Shown here one piece after another: positions 31,166-44,855 of a stretch of 64,000 nucleotides of DNA. Position 1 is the stretch's first letter; every line of letters begins with the position of its first letter. The position numbers were made by a program, and so were the translations under genes. Source of the stretch: Schistosoma haematobium (lineage: Eukaryota > Platyhelminthes > Trematoda > Strigeidida > Schistosomatidae); contig NC_067196.1 in assembly GCF_000699445.3 (NCBI RefSeq), positions 77,242,364 through 77,306,363 on the forward strand. Direction: 5' to 3'. Below the pieces are notes generated by a model. That model saw only the letters and a program-made list of their open reading frames with translations, made no database searches and was not told where the DNA came from.

Positions 31166-34100
31166 CTTGAGTAATATAGAAAAACCATAGACGTGGAAGT
31201 GCGATTAAACAATTGTTAAATGTGAAGGATTATGAAACGATATAAAAAGTTTAAGATAATATAAACTCGTGTTTTACGTTTTTCACATAATTAGCTTTTA
31301 AATAAACCACTTTGGAAGTTAATAAACCTTTCTAGAGAATACTTTTCTTCCTATGAGCGGCACATTTTTAATCTTGACAACTAACAGTTATTCATTTGAG
31401 AGATCTAACTTCAAAGTACTTTGAAATTAAAGTGAATAATAGATCTGCATTTATCACAAACTAAATTAGTATCAGTTACTCAAGATTTGGATGAAAAAAA
31501 ACGTGTGCCATTTATAGGGAGCTGTTTAAACTAACGGGAAAACAAATAAGATAATAGTAGTTCAATGATAACTTGTCAAATCAAGAAGTTATTTATGACT
31601 TCTTGATAGCAAAAAATAAATGTTTTGTGTATGTGTTCTTTGCATATCTGCATCTTGAGGGGTTTAATTTCTGTTCATGTGTCACAAATGAAAGGAAATG
31701 TTCATCTTTGAGTCGACTACAAACTATTAGAAAGACAATATGTTAAACTATCAGTCATTTTGTCTAAACATTAGAAACTAGTAAATGAATTAATAAGATT
31801 ATTACCAATATATTTATTGAGGTCATGAACCGAACAATGTTAGACCACCGTTGAAAGTCCGGAAGAACTGGATGGCTGCTTTGTACCATTATGGAACTCT
31901 TCAGCAGTGGATATTCACTACCCCGCACGTGCGAATGGAATCCAGGACCTTCGGTCCCGCACAAACACTTAACTCCTAGACCAGTAAGTTGGTGTCCAAC
32001 AGTGTTAATGTCTAACTTCAACGAATCCATGACCATCTTCGATTGTCTTCGGTCAATAATTGCCTTAAATACTCAGTGGTCTGGAGGTTGAGCAATCGCG
32101 CAAGACTGAAGGTCCTGGACTTGAGTCTCGCATGTGGGATCCTTGGTACTCGCTGCTGAGGAGTCCCATATGAATAAGAAATGGCCATCTAGTTCTTCCC
32201 AGTTTTCAATAGTGGTCTAACCTTGATTGATTCATGATCTCAATAAAAATTCAACAATCTACACAACTGCATTCTGATTATTACCGGTATATTTGATCCT
32301 TGTTTTCATTTACTCTTTGGCTTAGTAATTACACTTAAAATTACAAAAAATAAAATTGGAAATACAACATAGATTTTTTTAAAATGGATTTTTAAATCCG
32401 ATAAACTAAACTAAATATTGTTTCTTCATTTTTGTTCATTAATTAAGTAATAGCGATTTTTCCAAAACAAATTCTCACATCTAAATTCAGTGACCGATAG
32501 ATTTTCATTGAATATCATATTATTATTTAATTATTAATCTATTCTTTCCAAAAGTGTAATAATACAGGTCATATAATCTTACTAAATGTTGATTAGAATG
32601 ATCAGTTTGTGTGAACAATAATTTATTGATTCGAAAGAAAGATTTTATTTCGATAGGTCTTTAGATTAACTCAGAAGGAAATATTCGAATTGAAAGCGAT
32701 ATCTATATTGAAGATTTTATCATTTTCAAGTGTCATTGACATACTGAACAACCAGTTAATTTTATCAGTAGTAGGTTTTGGATACTACAGAATTTCATTA
32801 GAATTGTGAACCAATCTAAATTATTTGATTGAAATCATGAGTCAATTAAAGATAGACCACCATGGAGAACCTGGAAACACTGGAAGGCCGTTTTGTCCTA
32901 GTATGGGACTCCTCAGCAGTGCGCATCCACGATCCCACCCCACGCGAGATTCGAACCCAGGACCTATCAGTCTCACGTCAGGCGCCTGACCAACTAGACC
33001 ACTGAGCCGGCATTCAATGGTGTTAATGTCTAGCCTCAACCAATCCACAAAATTTCGCGACCATCTACCATTGTACTGAGGTAAACACGTGTTTCTACAC
33101 GACATGGATTAGCTCCACTAGTCACGGCTTCTCACCAGAACTCCGAGAATTCCCTCACGAAGCTAGTCACTAGCGAGCAAATAGTAATTATCAGTATAGG
33201 GGTTGTAGAGATTGTTAAGTTTTTGATTGAAATCATTGGTCGATTGAAGCTAGACCACCATGGAAAACCTGGAAACGCTGGACGGCCGTTTCGTCTTAAT
33301 ATGGGACTCCTCAGCAGTGCGCATCCACGATCCCACCCCACGCGAGATTCGAACCCAGGACCTATCAGTCTCGCGCCAGATGATCTGAATTAGACAATCA
33401 TTGAAAATCTGGAAGCTCCAGTTAGCTGTTTCATCCTAATATGATACTCTTCGGCAGTGCACATTCAAGAACTTGCATCAAGGAATCAAACCTAAAGCCC
33501 TCGGTCTCTTACGTGAACGTTTCATCTTTATATTGCTGAGCCGGCATTCAGCTGTGCTAATGTTTAATTTCAGTCAACACACAATACTGTCCGACCATCT
33601 TCCATTACATTCGGTGGGTGACCGCCTCGCACCTCAAACGGTTTAGCTCCACTGGTCACCAGACAGAGAATAATTTTCTCTGAAGGGGACATTAGTTGCT
33701 AATATTTTACAGGTAGCAATATAAATATTTTCTCTCTAGCTTACATTTCACTTCTAATCCTAGTGAAAGCGAACATTAGGTCCGATTAGGTTTTATCTAA
33801 AATCATTACTATTTGCCAGGAGTTTACTGACCAAAAATATAAGTTGGAATTTTAAAATTGGCAGGAAAAAAATGTAGCGGTTAAATATCCCAGCACATAA
33901 TAAAGTGAATAAATATTTTAAAAAAAACTGCTTTATGTAAGTGATCTAATATATCTTATTGCTCGATGGCAAATGAGCTTTCAGTCTAGATAACAAAGAT
34001 TCTTTTAACATAATCAAATGTTTATTTCTTATTGATGTTTGTTGTATCATATATCGAGGTCGTTAGGAATTAATATAAAGTATTTGATCAGGTGATTATA

Positions 34101-37100
34101 AAAGATGAACATTTATGGTAAAGGAAATGAAAACACTGTAACCACTTGTGTCTCTGTATCTAAACAAGAATATTCCCAGGTTTCTGAGAGGAGAGTATCG
34201 ATTACAGATATCCATGTTTCCAAGTGTGTATATAAAACGGAATGCAACAAAGAAAGACAATAAAAGTTTGGAAATAATTCCATATATATAAACTTTGTTT
34301 GTGATATGAGTTAGATAGTTTTTCAGTTTATTCTACCGATGAAAAGATTCAGGCCACCATATGTGAAGGTATCACTATATCGGAAATTGAGATGAATAAA
34401 TAATCTGATAAGCCTAGAATACTAGGCGTGAAGAATTAATGCCTTCGTCTATGGAACTTGATGTCAATATTCACTAGTTCATCCCTTCTCTTGAATTGTT
34501 TCTAAAATGAATCATTTATCTTGAATCGGCGATCATAGAATTATTGTTTAACTGTGTTGGTCAGAATTTGTCTGCCAATACAACTAAACTATCAAATTAA
34601 TATAATTTCACTATTTTAGTTCAAACTGTGTAAACATCAATAGTTATTTATGGATTATTCCATCACATTTATTAAGTAAACCTAAATAATCGACATTGGA
34701 ATATAAAATTTGTAAACAATGTATTGGGTATAAAGATATTTTTGAAAATAAAAGTGTTTGTACTGTACCAAAGATATTGATACTTCGGTAAATATCAAAC
34801 AGTGGTATTTTTTTAAACAGTTTTTGTAAGCAATGAACGTTATTATCAACTGTGTAAACATGAACTAAAATACTACTTACTTAGGATCTCGAACTAAAAT
34901 TTGTTTAATAAAGTCTTTCGCCTCGTTTGAAACATCCACTATTCCAGGGTCGTCAAAATCATATCTTACATGTGTAATATTAAGAGATATTTCTTGATTA
35001 GTGAGAATTCGATCACGACAACCATCTTGTGGAATTTCAAATGGTGTGATACCTGCAAGACTGTATAAAGAAATAAATTATTTATAATAGAAAATTAGTT
35101 TCTATTAACAAATGTCATATTATTACCATTATGTTTATGTTGATTGACCTTAAGTGCTTTCTATCGTTCCGTATAAGTATCGAAAAAATGATTTTGTTGA
35201 ACCGATTGTTTATGCAAGTGAACAAAAGAAAATGAGAGTGGTTAATATGCATAACAGATCTATGAAGTTAGACTAGTTAAAGAGCGAATTGGGTATATGG
35301 CGAAGTAACCACCTCTAGTGCCCCAAAATATCCTGGTACGGCCGAGAGTGGGGAGAGTCCGCTCTCCCTCTCGAAACGCTCTCACATGGCCACGCGTAGA
35401 TAGCCTCTGAAAGGGAAGTCCTATTCACTGCCTTCTCGTGGCTGGAGTGTTGTTTACCAAATTGAGAGGACGAAAAGCGAATGTCTAGTGCTTTAACCGG
35501 GTTGGTGGACATGGAGAGTCCACCTAGGGGAGTTGGAAAACCCTGATTCCAAACCAATGGTGTACATGGTCTCCAGTATCCTAAAGGAACAAATGGCATA
35601 TGAACCAATCGTTGGCCACCGGCTACCATTGGACTGCATCTCCTTACGCTGCTCCACTGTCTTGTGGATCAGACGTTCAGGTCGAAGGCTGTGGGTGTGG
35701 CCCCCTAAGAAAAGCACCTGATTTGGTTTAGGCACTTGGGTAGTATCACAGCCCTCACAAATATCAAATGAGATTTGTGTGGTGCATATGTATTTGCTGC
35801 CTCATTGTACCAATATCTATGTGTTTAAACAAATTCAAATAAGTAAATAAGTTAAAGAGTGTGACGTTCAGTAATTCTATTCAGGAAATATGGTCATGTT
35901 TCATTAATCCTATTTATGTAAGTAATTTTTCTGGGTTTGAGAGTTAAATATTAAAATGATACTCTTCAATTACGAAACTAATTTCATTGTTAGTCCTCGT
36001 GAATTTTACTGAATGCCATCTACTTTAACATCAGTTATTCAAGTTTATGTCATCATTGACTGAAATTACCATCACTATGTACTTCAAACATGCTATCTTT
36101 CACTTGTGCCAAACAAAAAAGATATATCCATAATGGTTTATAGTGTACAAAAGTGTGTCATTTTAAAGAATACAAACTATGCCATTTTATTTTAGTATCA
36201 GGCTAATTCTGTAAATAGATTCTGAATCTTTGACCTATTTGGTTAACAAATTCATTTCTGCTTTTATTTGAATTTGCATTAAATACTGGTACTCAGCCTA
36301 TTGTTAGTTTTAGATGAAGGTTTTGGCCTAATTAAGAAACCATCAGTTGAATTTTTTTCTTGGTCAAAATTCATTGTAAATAATGATTGATAAATTAAAA
36401 CAGATCCACTGATCAGGTAAATGTAAGTTCCTCACCAATAATGAAGATTGGAAGATATGAGTAAGTCTTATTTGCTAGATTCTTTGTAAATTCGTCAGTT
36501 TATATGTAGTGAATAATAAAAAGTAACGTTGAGTATGATATGATTAAATCATAGATAACTCTGCGACTTATATGCACAAAATTATGCACAACAAATCAAC
36601 AAGATAAGTGAAAATATCGTTTTTAGACGTATTAGTTTTTTGCAGTTTAGAATACATTGTTGGAAATGAAATCCAAGATAATCCTCACGGTGATGTTTAC
36701 CAATCAGATTTCAGATCTCTTCATTACTTCATTAATCATTTCTTTCTTTTATTGGCTAGCTTTATGTGTGATTTTTATTAGGCAACAGTTTAAAAACCGT
36801 TTAAATAACTTCACAAACTGAACTTGTAATGTAAGCAATGATGGAGAGTGGCTAGTAGTGGAATCCAGGACGCTTTTTGTCCCAACTAACCAACTGCCTC
36901 ATTCTTTACGTAATCATTTTAACTTTTTGGTTTATGCTTCAGTTTTAACATCTTTATTAACTTTTTTCATATTTTACTGTTGCCTACATACACTATTCTT
37001 TGAGACCGTTTATTTTGAATGAATTGCTAATTCTGAATAATAGCTTCTTTCTTCTTTTATTTATTTCTCTATTTTACTATGCACAGTAGTGTTTTTGATG

Positions 37101-40100
37101 TAATTTGGTGTTTTTTGAAGGATCTACTTCTTAGTGATTCAGACGGCGTATTCAGAATATCACACTCTGTGTTTGTGGTTTATTATTGTTTATGTTGCTT
37201 TCTATAAAATTTACGCTTAACTTGATTCCTTAATTTGAAACTTTTGCAACGCTACTCATACTACTCATAAGTAGATGCAATTTATTAGGTACAATTCATT
37301 GGTCACTAACACAACTGTTACGAATTGTAGACCATTATTATAAAGTTTCGGAGTAACCTGTAACAGTTTGTAATTAAATCTTTCCTCATGTGTTTGGTGA
37401 AAGCTTGATGAAGAATGCCAGTCAATTACTTTTTGCATTCAAGCAGACTGGCTTTCTAATTGCCTTTCTGTACTGCACTGTGGAAACAAGATAAAAGTTT
37501 CATAGCCTCTAGTAATTAGTAGTGCTGTCAACAGATTTCCTTTGAAAAAAATCAAAATTTTATGATTTATAGCTTAAAGCATATAGCTTGAAGTGACAGT
37601 TAATAGAGTGAGCACTAGAGATTTACAAACGCCAGTAATGTTTGTTACAATTCAATGTGTTAAATTGTGTTTTATTTGTAGTGTCAATCATTTGCGTGTA
37701 CATCACTACAAAATGCAAACAAATTTGTTTTAAACTCACATTTCATATGCAATTACAGCCACACTCCATAAATCTGTAGTATATGATTGTGGATCACAAT
37801 TTTGTGTTTCAGGCGCTATATATGTTAATGTACCAGCGGGGATAGGTGTACATTGACTACTTTGATAAAATACAGCAAGACCAAAATCAATAATTTTTAA
37901 TCGATAACCACTTGCTTGTACCATCATTAAATTCTCTGGTTTCAAGTCACGATGAATCACTGAACAATCTTGTAGGTGCTTTAGACCGAGAAGAATTTGA
38001 CGAATTATACTCACAGTTATTGCTTCGTCTAAAGAACCTTCTTTTTCAATTCTATTGTAAAGAGCACCACCTGGAACACTAAAATGATGATAATTAATGT
38101 TAGTCAAACAGTATAAACTGATAGCTTTCCATTAGTTACTTTCTAGTCAGATTTTACTGCGTTATATGGATAGCGATCTGAATGTTTAGCAATATCTATA
38201 TAGTAAGGAAACTAAGCATTGTGATACCGTATATTATTTTCATTTGAGTGTCGATAATCAACTTTATTGAGGTAGTATGTGGACACCAGATACAAAATAT
38301 TTTGCTGAAGATCTAGATTTGTCAATTACAGAATGACTCAAGTAACATTCTTATGGGACGTGTAGCAATTAATTAGAATGGGAAAATCTACAAATTAAAT
38401 CAACATTAAAAGTATATGCTATTTTCAATAATTACCAAACTGACATTAAAAATAACAAAATAATCCGGGAAGCTTGTTTCAGTTATTAGGAGAGGCGAGT
38501 AGTTGAAGCCTTTCATGGAATGCTAAACCATTATCTCCTCGATAAGAAAGAATTCTTGATTATTCATTCAACTTAGACTACTTAACCAAACATCCACATT
38601 AATCCCTATTCATTTTCCAGTCAATTTACCCAAACAAACTCAATTTCAACCCCACTACTTCATATTATGAATTTATACATTTTTTTATACCAACCATCAT
38701 ACACACAAATAACTACAACAATATTTCATACAGAATCACCTTAAACAAGATAAAATGTCATTGACATGTTCAATCAATTATGATTTTGATTATACGGAGA
38801 ATATTCTACTTTATTTTCTTTGTACTATTTAAACTTGTGTTCATTCTATTTGGATTATTTATTTACTCTGAAGAATTGGCTTATATAAAGTCACGAAACA
38901 CTAGAAATACAATTTTTCTATTTATTGAAGATATCACAAAAATAGATTCATTATGAAATGTTTAATGTTTAGCTTTGAGTTATTTATTTAGGAATTATGT
39001 TAGCTTAATTACTAATATGATCTACAGCTATTTTAAACTAAGTACTTAATCCCGTAAATGTCTATAATATTTAGTAGTGATGTAAACTTATCTCATGTTT
39101 GTTAAACTAAATTATACTGAGTTATTATTATTATTTGAATTTGCCATGAGAACTAAATTCCGACATTACTTTCAAAGTAAGATATATTTAGTTGCTTTAA
39201 GCCATTATTTCATTTTAGGTATCATCACCAAGGTTTGACTAGATAATTGCGAATAAATTGAGCACTATGTAGATTGTTATAAATAAATAGTATATTTTTA
39301 ATATCCCAATCAGTAGAAAAATTAGATTTTTATGACGTTTCGTGACTTGTTGTAAGCCACTTCCTCAGAGAATAAAAGAGCAAATTAAAATCAATCCAAG
39401 TTGAAATATTCTTATTGTTTCGTTTATACTATTTAAACTTGGATGAATTTTAGTTTGGTTATTTATTCTATGAAGAAGTGACTAACGCTAAGTCACGAAA
39501 CGTCAAAAAATCTCATTTTTTTACTGATTGGGATATTTAAAATTAAATTAATTATTTATTTACATTATATTTTTGCTTAACTTAATATATCAAATATCGT
39601 GAGATGTGTAGTAAATCCATTTGATTTTGTTTACTTTAAATTCTCTATATGCACACAAATGTAGAAAAAAAAATCTTACAAGTGTGATTTTATGTGTAAT
39701 ATCTATAAAATATACAGATTTACTTTCTAAAATCATAAAAATTAAATCAATCAAAGAGTAGGATCAGTAGTTACGATATCATGATACAACTGACCATACG
39801 GAACAAGATCTAATTGTTGTAAATAGATTAAACATAATAATCAAGTTATTTGTAATTGAGAAATAGAATAATCAACATAAGAGTTACAGTAAAAATAATA
39901 TTATTCATCATGGTTCAGTAATTTTGTTGATTGAATTCATGAATCGTTTAAAGCTAGACCACTAAAGAAAACCTGAAAGCACTGGAGGGCTGATTCGTCC
40001 TACTACAATGTCCACGAAAACCTCTTTCTGATAATAATCATCATGTGCTCACTAGTGACTGGTTTCAAGAGGTATATCCTAGAGTTCTATTGAAAAGCCT

Positions 40101-43100
40101 TGACCAGTGGAGATCATCCGGAGCTGTTGTGAGAGAGTAACACACTGAAGACAATAGTGGGCGGTGGTGCAGTTTCTTGAATTAGTTGAAGTTAGACAAT
40201 AACACCGTTGGATGCCGTCTCAGCTGTCTAAAGGTAACGCGCTCGTGCATGAGACCGAAGGTCTTGGGTTCTAGTTCCTCGAACGGGATCGTGGATGCTC
40301 ACTAGTGAGGAGTCCCGTTCTAGGACGAATTGGCCCTCCAGTGCTTCCAGATTTTTCATAGTGGTCTAATTTCAATTGACTCATGAATTCAACTATTAAA
40401 TTAATGCAATCTCCATAAACCCCTTTTCTGAATAATTTTTGATTGAGATCATGAACCGATTGCTGAATTAAGAAAAAATTTAAACGTTTTAATGAATAAT
40501 ACCAGAAATGCTAAAGTTAGGTATATTAGTAACCATAAATAAAAAAATTGGTTAAAATGTACTACGAAGATATTAATGTATTCAAATATGAAATGATTAT
40601 GGAAGTAATCAAAAATCCTCGTAAACGTTATAAGTTAAACAAACAAACAAATACTTAAGATTTTAAACGCTATGAAAAAGAGAATGGGTTAAAGGTAACA
40701 ATGAATTAACCACAAATATAGTACAAGGTGAGATAAAATTTCTTTAATTATAGATTTACTAATTTTTTATGAAGGATAATTACCATAAATATAAACTTTT
40801 AAACAACTTACAATTCTGTAATTAATGTACAATGTAAATTATATTCATATGCAGCGTGTAAATGAGCAATTTGTGGATGTTTACCAACACTACGTAATAT
40901 AGCAACTTCCATTAATTCACCTTGATATCGTTTAAGTCGTAAAATTTTAAACTTTTTAGCAGCAAATATATGTCCTGTTTTTTTCTCAAAACATTTAATC
41001 ACATGCCCATATGTACCACTTGAAAGGAAAAGAATAACCAATTATAAATGAAGAAGTTTCATTGTAATGAAGATTTTTTTTGGAAATAACAAAGTAGGAG
41101 AATATATTTTAAGGGTTTGCTTTTATATAATGTTTCACCATTATTTATTTTGTAAGAATAATATTTATGAAACTTTGTAACTGATAACTTATTCGGTCAT
41201 TAATGGGAAACAATGTCATATTTTATTGAAATCTCGAACCGATCTAACTTAGGCAATCACTGAAAACCTGATAACACTGAGCAGCTGCTTCATTTTAGCA
41301 TGAAACTATTCAAAAGTTTACAAGCACGATCTCGCCAGTGGGAATCGGATCCAGGACCCTCGGTTTTTGCGCACCAACACTTAACACTTTACTGATCTAG
41401 TATCCAATGGTGTGCAAATCTACCTTAAATCAACCCATGATATTGTGCAAACACCTCCCATTGTCTTTGATTAGCAACTGTCTCATACCCGACACGATTT
41501 AGCTCTACATGAAATGGTTCTTACTAGAATTCCGAAAAATTTCGTCTTGAAGCTCGTCTCCAGCTAAAACATTTTTCTTGTCCTCAGTTTTGATCAGACT
41601 TTGCGTACGAAATCATTGTATAGTTTTCTAAGCGATTTTAAAATTGCAAAGCAGTTTGTATGATATTAGACGGTTAGAGGCAATCAATAAGAGTCTAGCA
41701 AACAAAATACTCTCATTTAATTGAGGATGACTCAGAGAAACGGGGATGCTTGTAGTTCATTGAGTTTTAAATAAAGATGGCCACTCACAGTTGTTAAAAT
41801 TCCCAAATACCTCATACATATTACTATCATACACTAATCCTTTTTTCCATAATCCTGGTTCACTATGGTGTCAGAGAAACACGAGACTCACTAAAAAAAT
41901 ATATTTTACATGAAGATACCCATTGAATTTGTATATGGCATACTAAAACCAATATTTACGAAAAATAACACTGAAATACATTATGGTGTGATTATGATTA
42001 CTTCTGGTACACATACTTGATGGATTATCCATAAAGTCTCCTTTGTAATCCAATATCAGATTTAAAAGTATTTGTGTGGATACTCCAATTATACAATCTA
42101 TATTACCAGCTATTTGGTAAAGGATGTAATATCTATATAACATAAAACTTACAAGTACTTCAGTGAATGCTAATTAAATTTTGGCAATCCTAGCTATTTA
42201 ATCGAGTTTTTCAATAATTTTCACAGTGCTGTATAGTGCCTAAGACCTTCATTCTGTCATAAATACCGCATTTTTCAAAACTGAAGTTTCTCTCAATTAA
42301 AATGATAATGCGAATTCATGTTAATTTCATTATCAGAACAGAATGCTCGTACTAATTATAGCTATCACATTTGTAACAAAACATCGTAAGTAATAATTAG
42401 TAAACTTCGCTTATAGGTGGTATATTGAGGCCTACTATCTTAATGTCTTTAAGTGTTGGAATGTTTTATTTAAGATCTAAATAAACAAATAAACTTAAAT
42501 AATTCTCAAAACTTCAGCCTATGAATATCAAGGTTTGTGATTTAAGGTTAAATTTACGTTGTATAATCTACAGTGGATCACCATAGTTATCGACTTAAAG
42601 TATACAAACTAAAATAAAGAGATATTATACCGACCAATCATTAGCGATTATTTCTCCATAATCTAGCCAGGTCTACTTTTCATAGATTCGAACTGTATAA
42701 CAAATTTTCAAAGCACTTGTATATAGTTAAAATTGTATATTAATTTAGACTCATTTTCGATATTACTCTTCTTTATAAGTACACAATTGAAGAAATCATT
42801 AAAATGAGCTAATAGAAGTTACTATGAATGCATCGATAACTTTTGTAATATTTGTTAACTAAAACAATCTATTTAATAATAAGTGGGTTAAAATTAAAAT
42901 AAACACTAAACAACTATGCTTAAATAGTATTGAATAAACTTACTAACCAAGCACTCCAATCTCTTCATAATGATCTGTAGGATTTACATTTTTGAAAGTG
43001 TTGATTTTTAAAGGATAATCAATGGATTCAATTGGATCTGCTAGATAATTTATGCAAATTTTAAGAAAGAAAATTTAATCAGATTAAGCTACTAGTTGTG

Positions 43101-43607
43101 TAATATTGCACATACTAAGTTACAAAAGATTAAAGAATATGTTTACTGTGTAATGTTATATATATATATATGGTTAATGTATGAACTGAAATTTTTAAAA
43201 TTAAACCATTTGTGAATAGTTTTCACGTTCCTTGTAAGATTCAATAAGCTCAATGATGAGAGAAGTTTGAAACCAAACTAAATCAATTCCCTTTGTTTTT
43301 TTTTCAGTGGTTTTCAAGATAAAATCATTGATGAAATTTGTCGTTAAATCCGTACTTAATAGCTTGTAGGCTATCTCGTTGATGAATACGATCTCTACAA
43401 CGCTAAACTATATACTTTCTATCAATATAAATTATGTATCATGAAATGAATATCAAACAAACATGAATTTAAATTGGATCTAGTGAATTTTTAAGCTTTG
43501 TGTTGTGTCATTTTATTTTATCTTCAATGAGTACTACCATTAGCAAACGTAACCCTTTACTATCTGATGTAAGTCAACAAAAAAAAAATAAAATACAAAA
43601 ATTTCAT

Positions 43608-43646
<39 letters not shown>

Positions 43647-44814
43647 CGTTTAAAGATCCCCGTCATATTAAAAGACTAGTATTTGAACAAGTGGTTTTCG
43701 TTTCAGTGAACTTTACGTTATACTTCAGGAACTCATTGAGCACCTTCAACGCAATGGGTTGTTCACAACATTTTGATCGTTTAAAGATCCCCGTCATATT
43801 AAAAGACTAGTATATATATGTATAAATATATATATATATATATCCGCCCAAATATAACCTAGTCGATAGTATTCAATCAAGACTAAGGGACTGATTACAT
43901 GATTTGGTTCGGTTAATCAGCTTTCTAATATTTAAATTAATAAGATTAAATCTATTAGACGTTTGAAATAGAACAATATACTTAATCAAGTAAAGATATA
44001 TATTAGGTAATATACAACTCAAATGAATTAAATGTATAAACATTAAATTAGAAAAATTTTCACACACAATTTCATATAGTTAGTATGCAGCTTATGAGAA
44101 TTATTTTTATGCTTATCACTTGAATATATATTGTAATATCATATGTTTTAACAAAGACAATTACATTGGAGTACTATTAAATAATGTATGAAATTAGTTA
44201 ATATTAAAATATGGTGAGAAATAAGCACAACTAAAACATTATGGTTAAAAATATATTGTTGATTACAAAATTGATTCAGAAAAATGTATTCATCATTTTG
44301 AATCAGTAATTCTTTTATTCTCATTTAACTGAGTAGATATTTTTATCATCATTGTAATTTATCATTGAAACTTACAGATTTGATAACCAGTTTAAACTTT
44401 AAGCTAATCTTTTTTGGTTTCACGAGGTATTTCCTAGAGTTCAACCGGGTCTGTTGTGAGATAGTAACTCATTGAAGACAGTAGTGGATGTATCGCTTAA
44501 TTTCATGGATTAGTTGAAGTTAGATATTAACACTGTTGGATGCTGGCGGGCTCAGCTGTCTAGAAGTAAAACGTTTGCGTGCTAGATTGGTATGTCCTGG
44601 GTTCGATTATCGCAAGGTAGGATCGTGGATGCGCACTGTTGAGGATTCCCACAATAGGACGAAGTGGCTGTCTAGTGCTTCCAGGTTTTTCATGGTCGTC
44701 CAGGTTCAATTAACTCATGATCTCAACTACCCCAAAACCCCTTCTGACACCAATCTATTTTTAGCTAACCAGATCTTACAGTAAATTTTCGTGTTTTTAA
44801 TTGACTTTGATTCA

Positions 44815-44855
<41 letters not shown>

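Noticed and set aside
31764..32091. Frames across the hammerhead retroposons (also 32842-33341, 44536-44784, 50774-51019)
   Set aside because: Repeat-derived; the sequence is explained by tRNA-like and ribozyme parts.
43611..43845. CRISPR-like direct repeats
   Set aside because: Only two repeat units, AT microsatellite flanks and a eukaryotic context.
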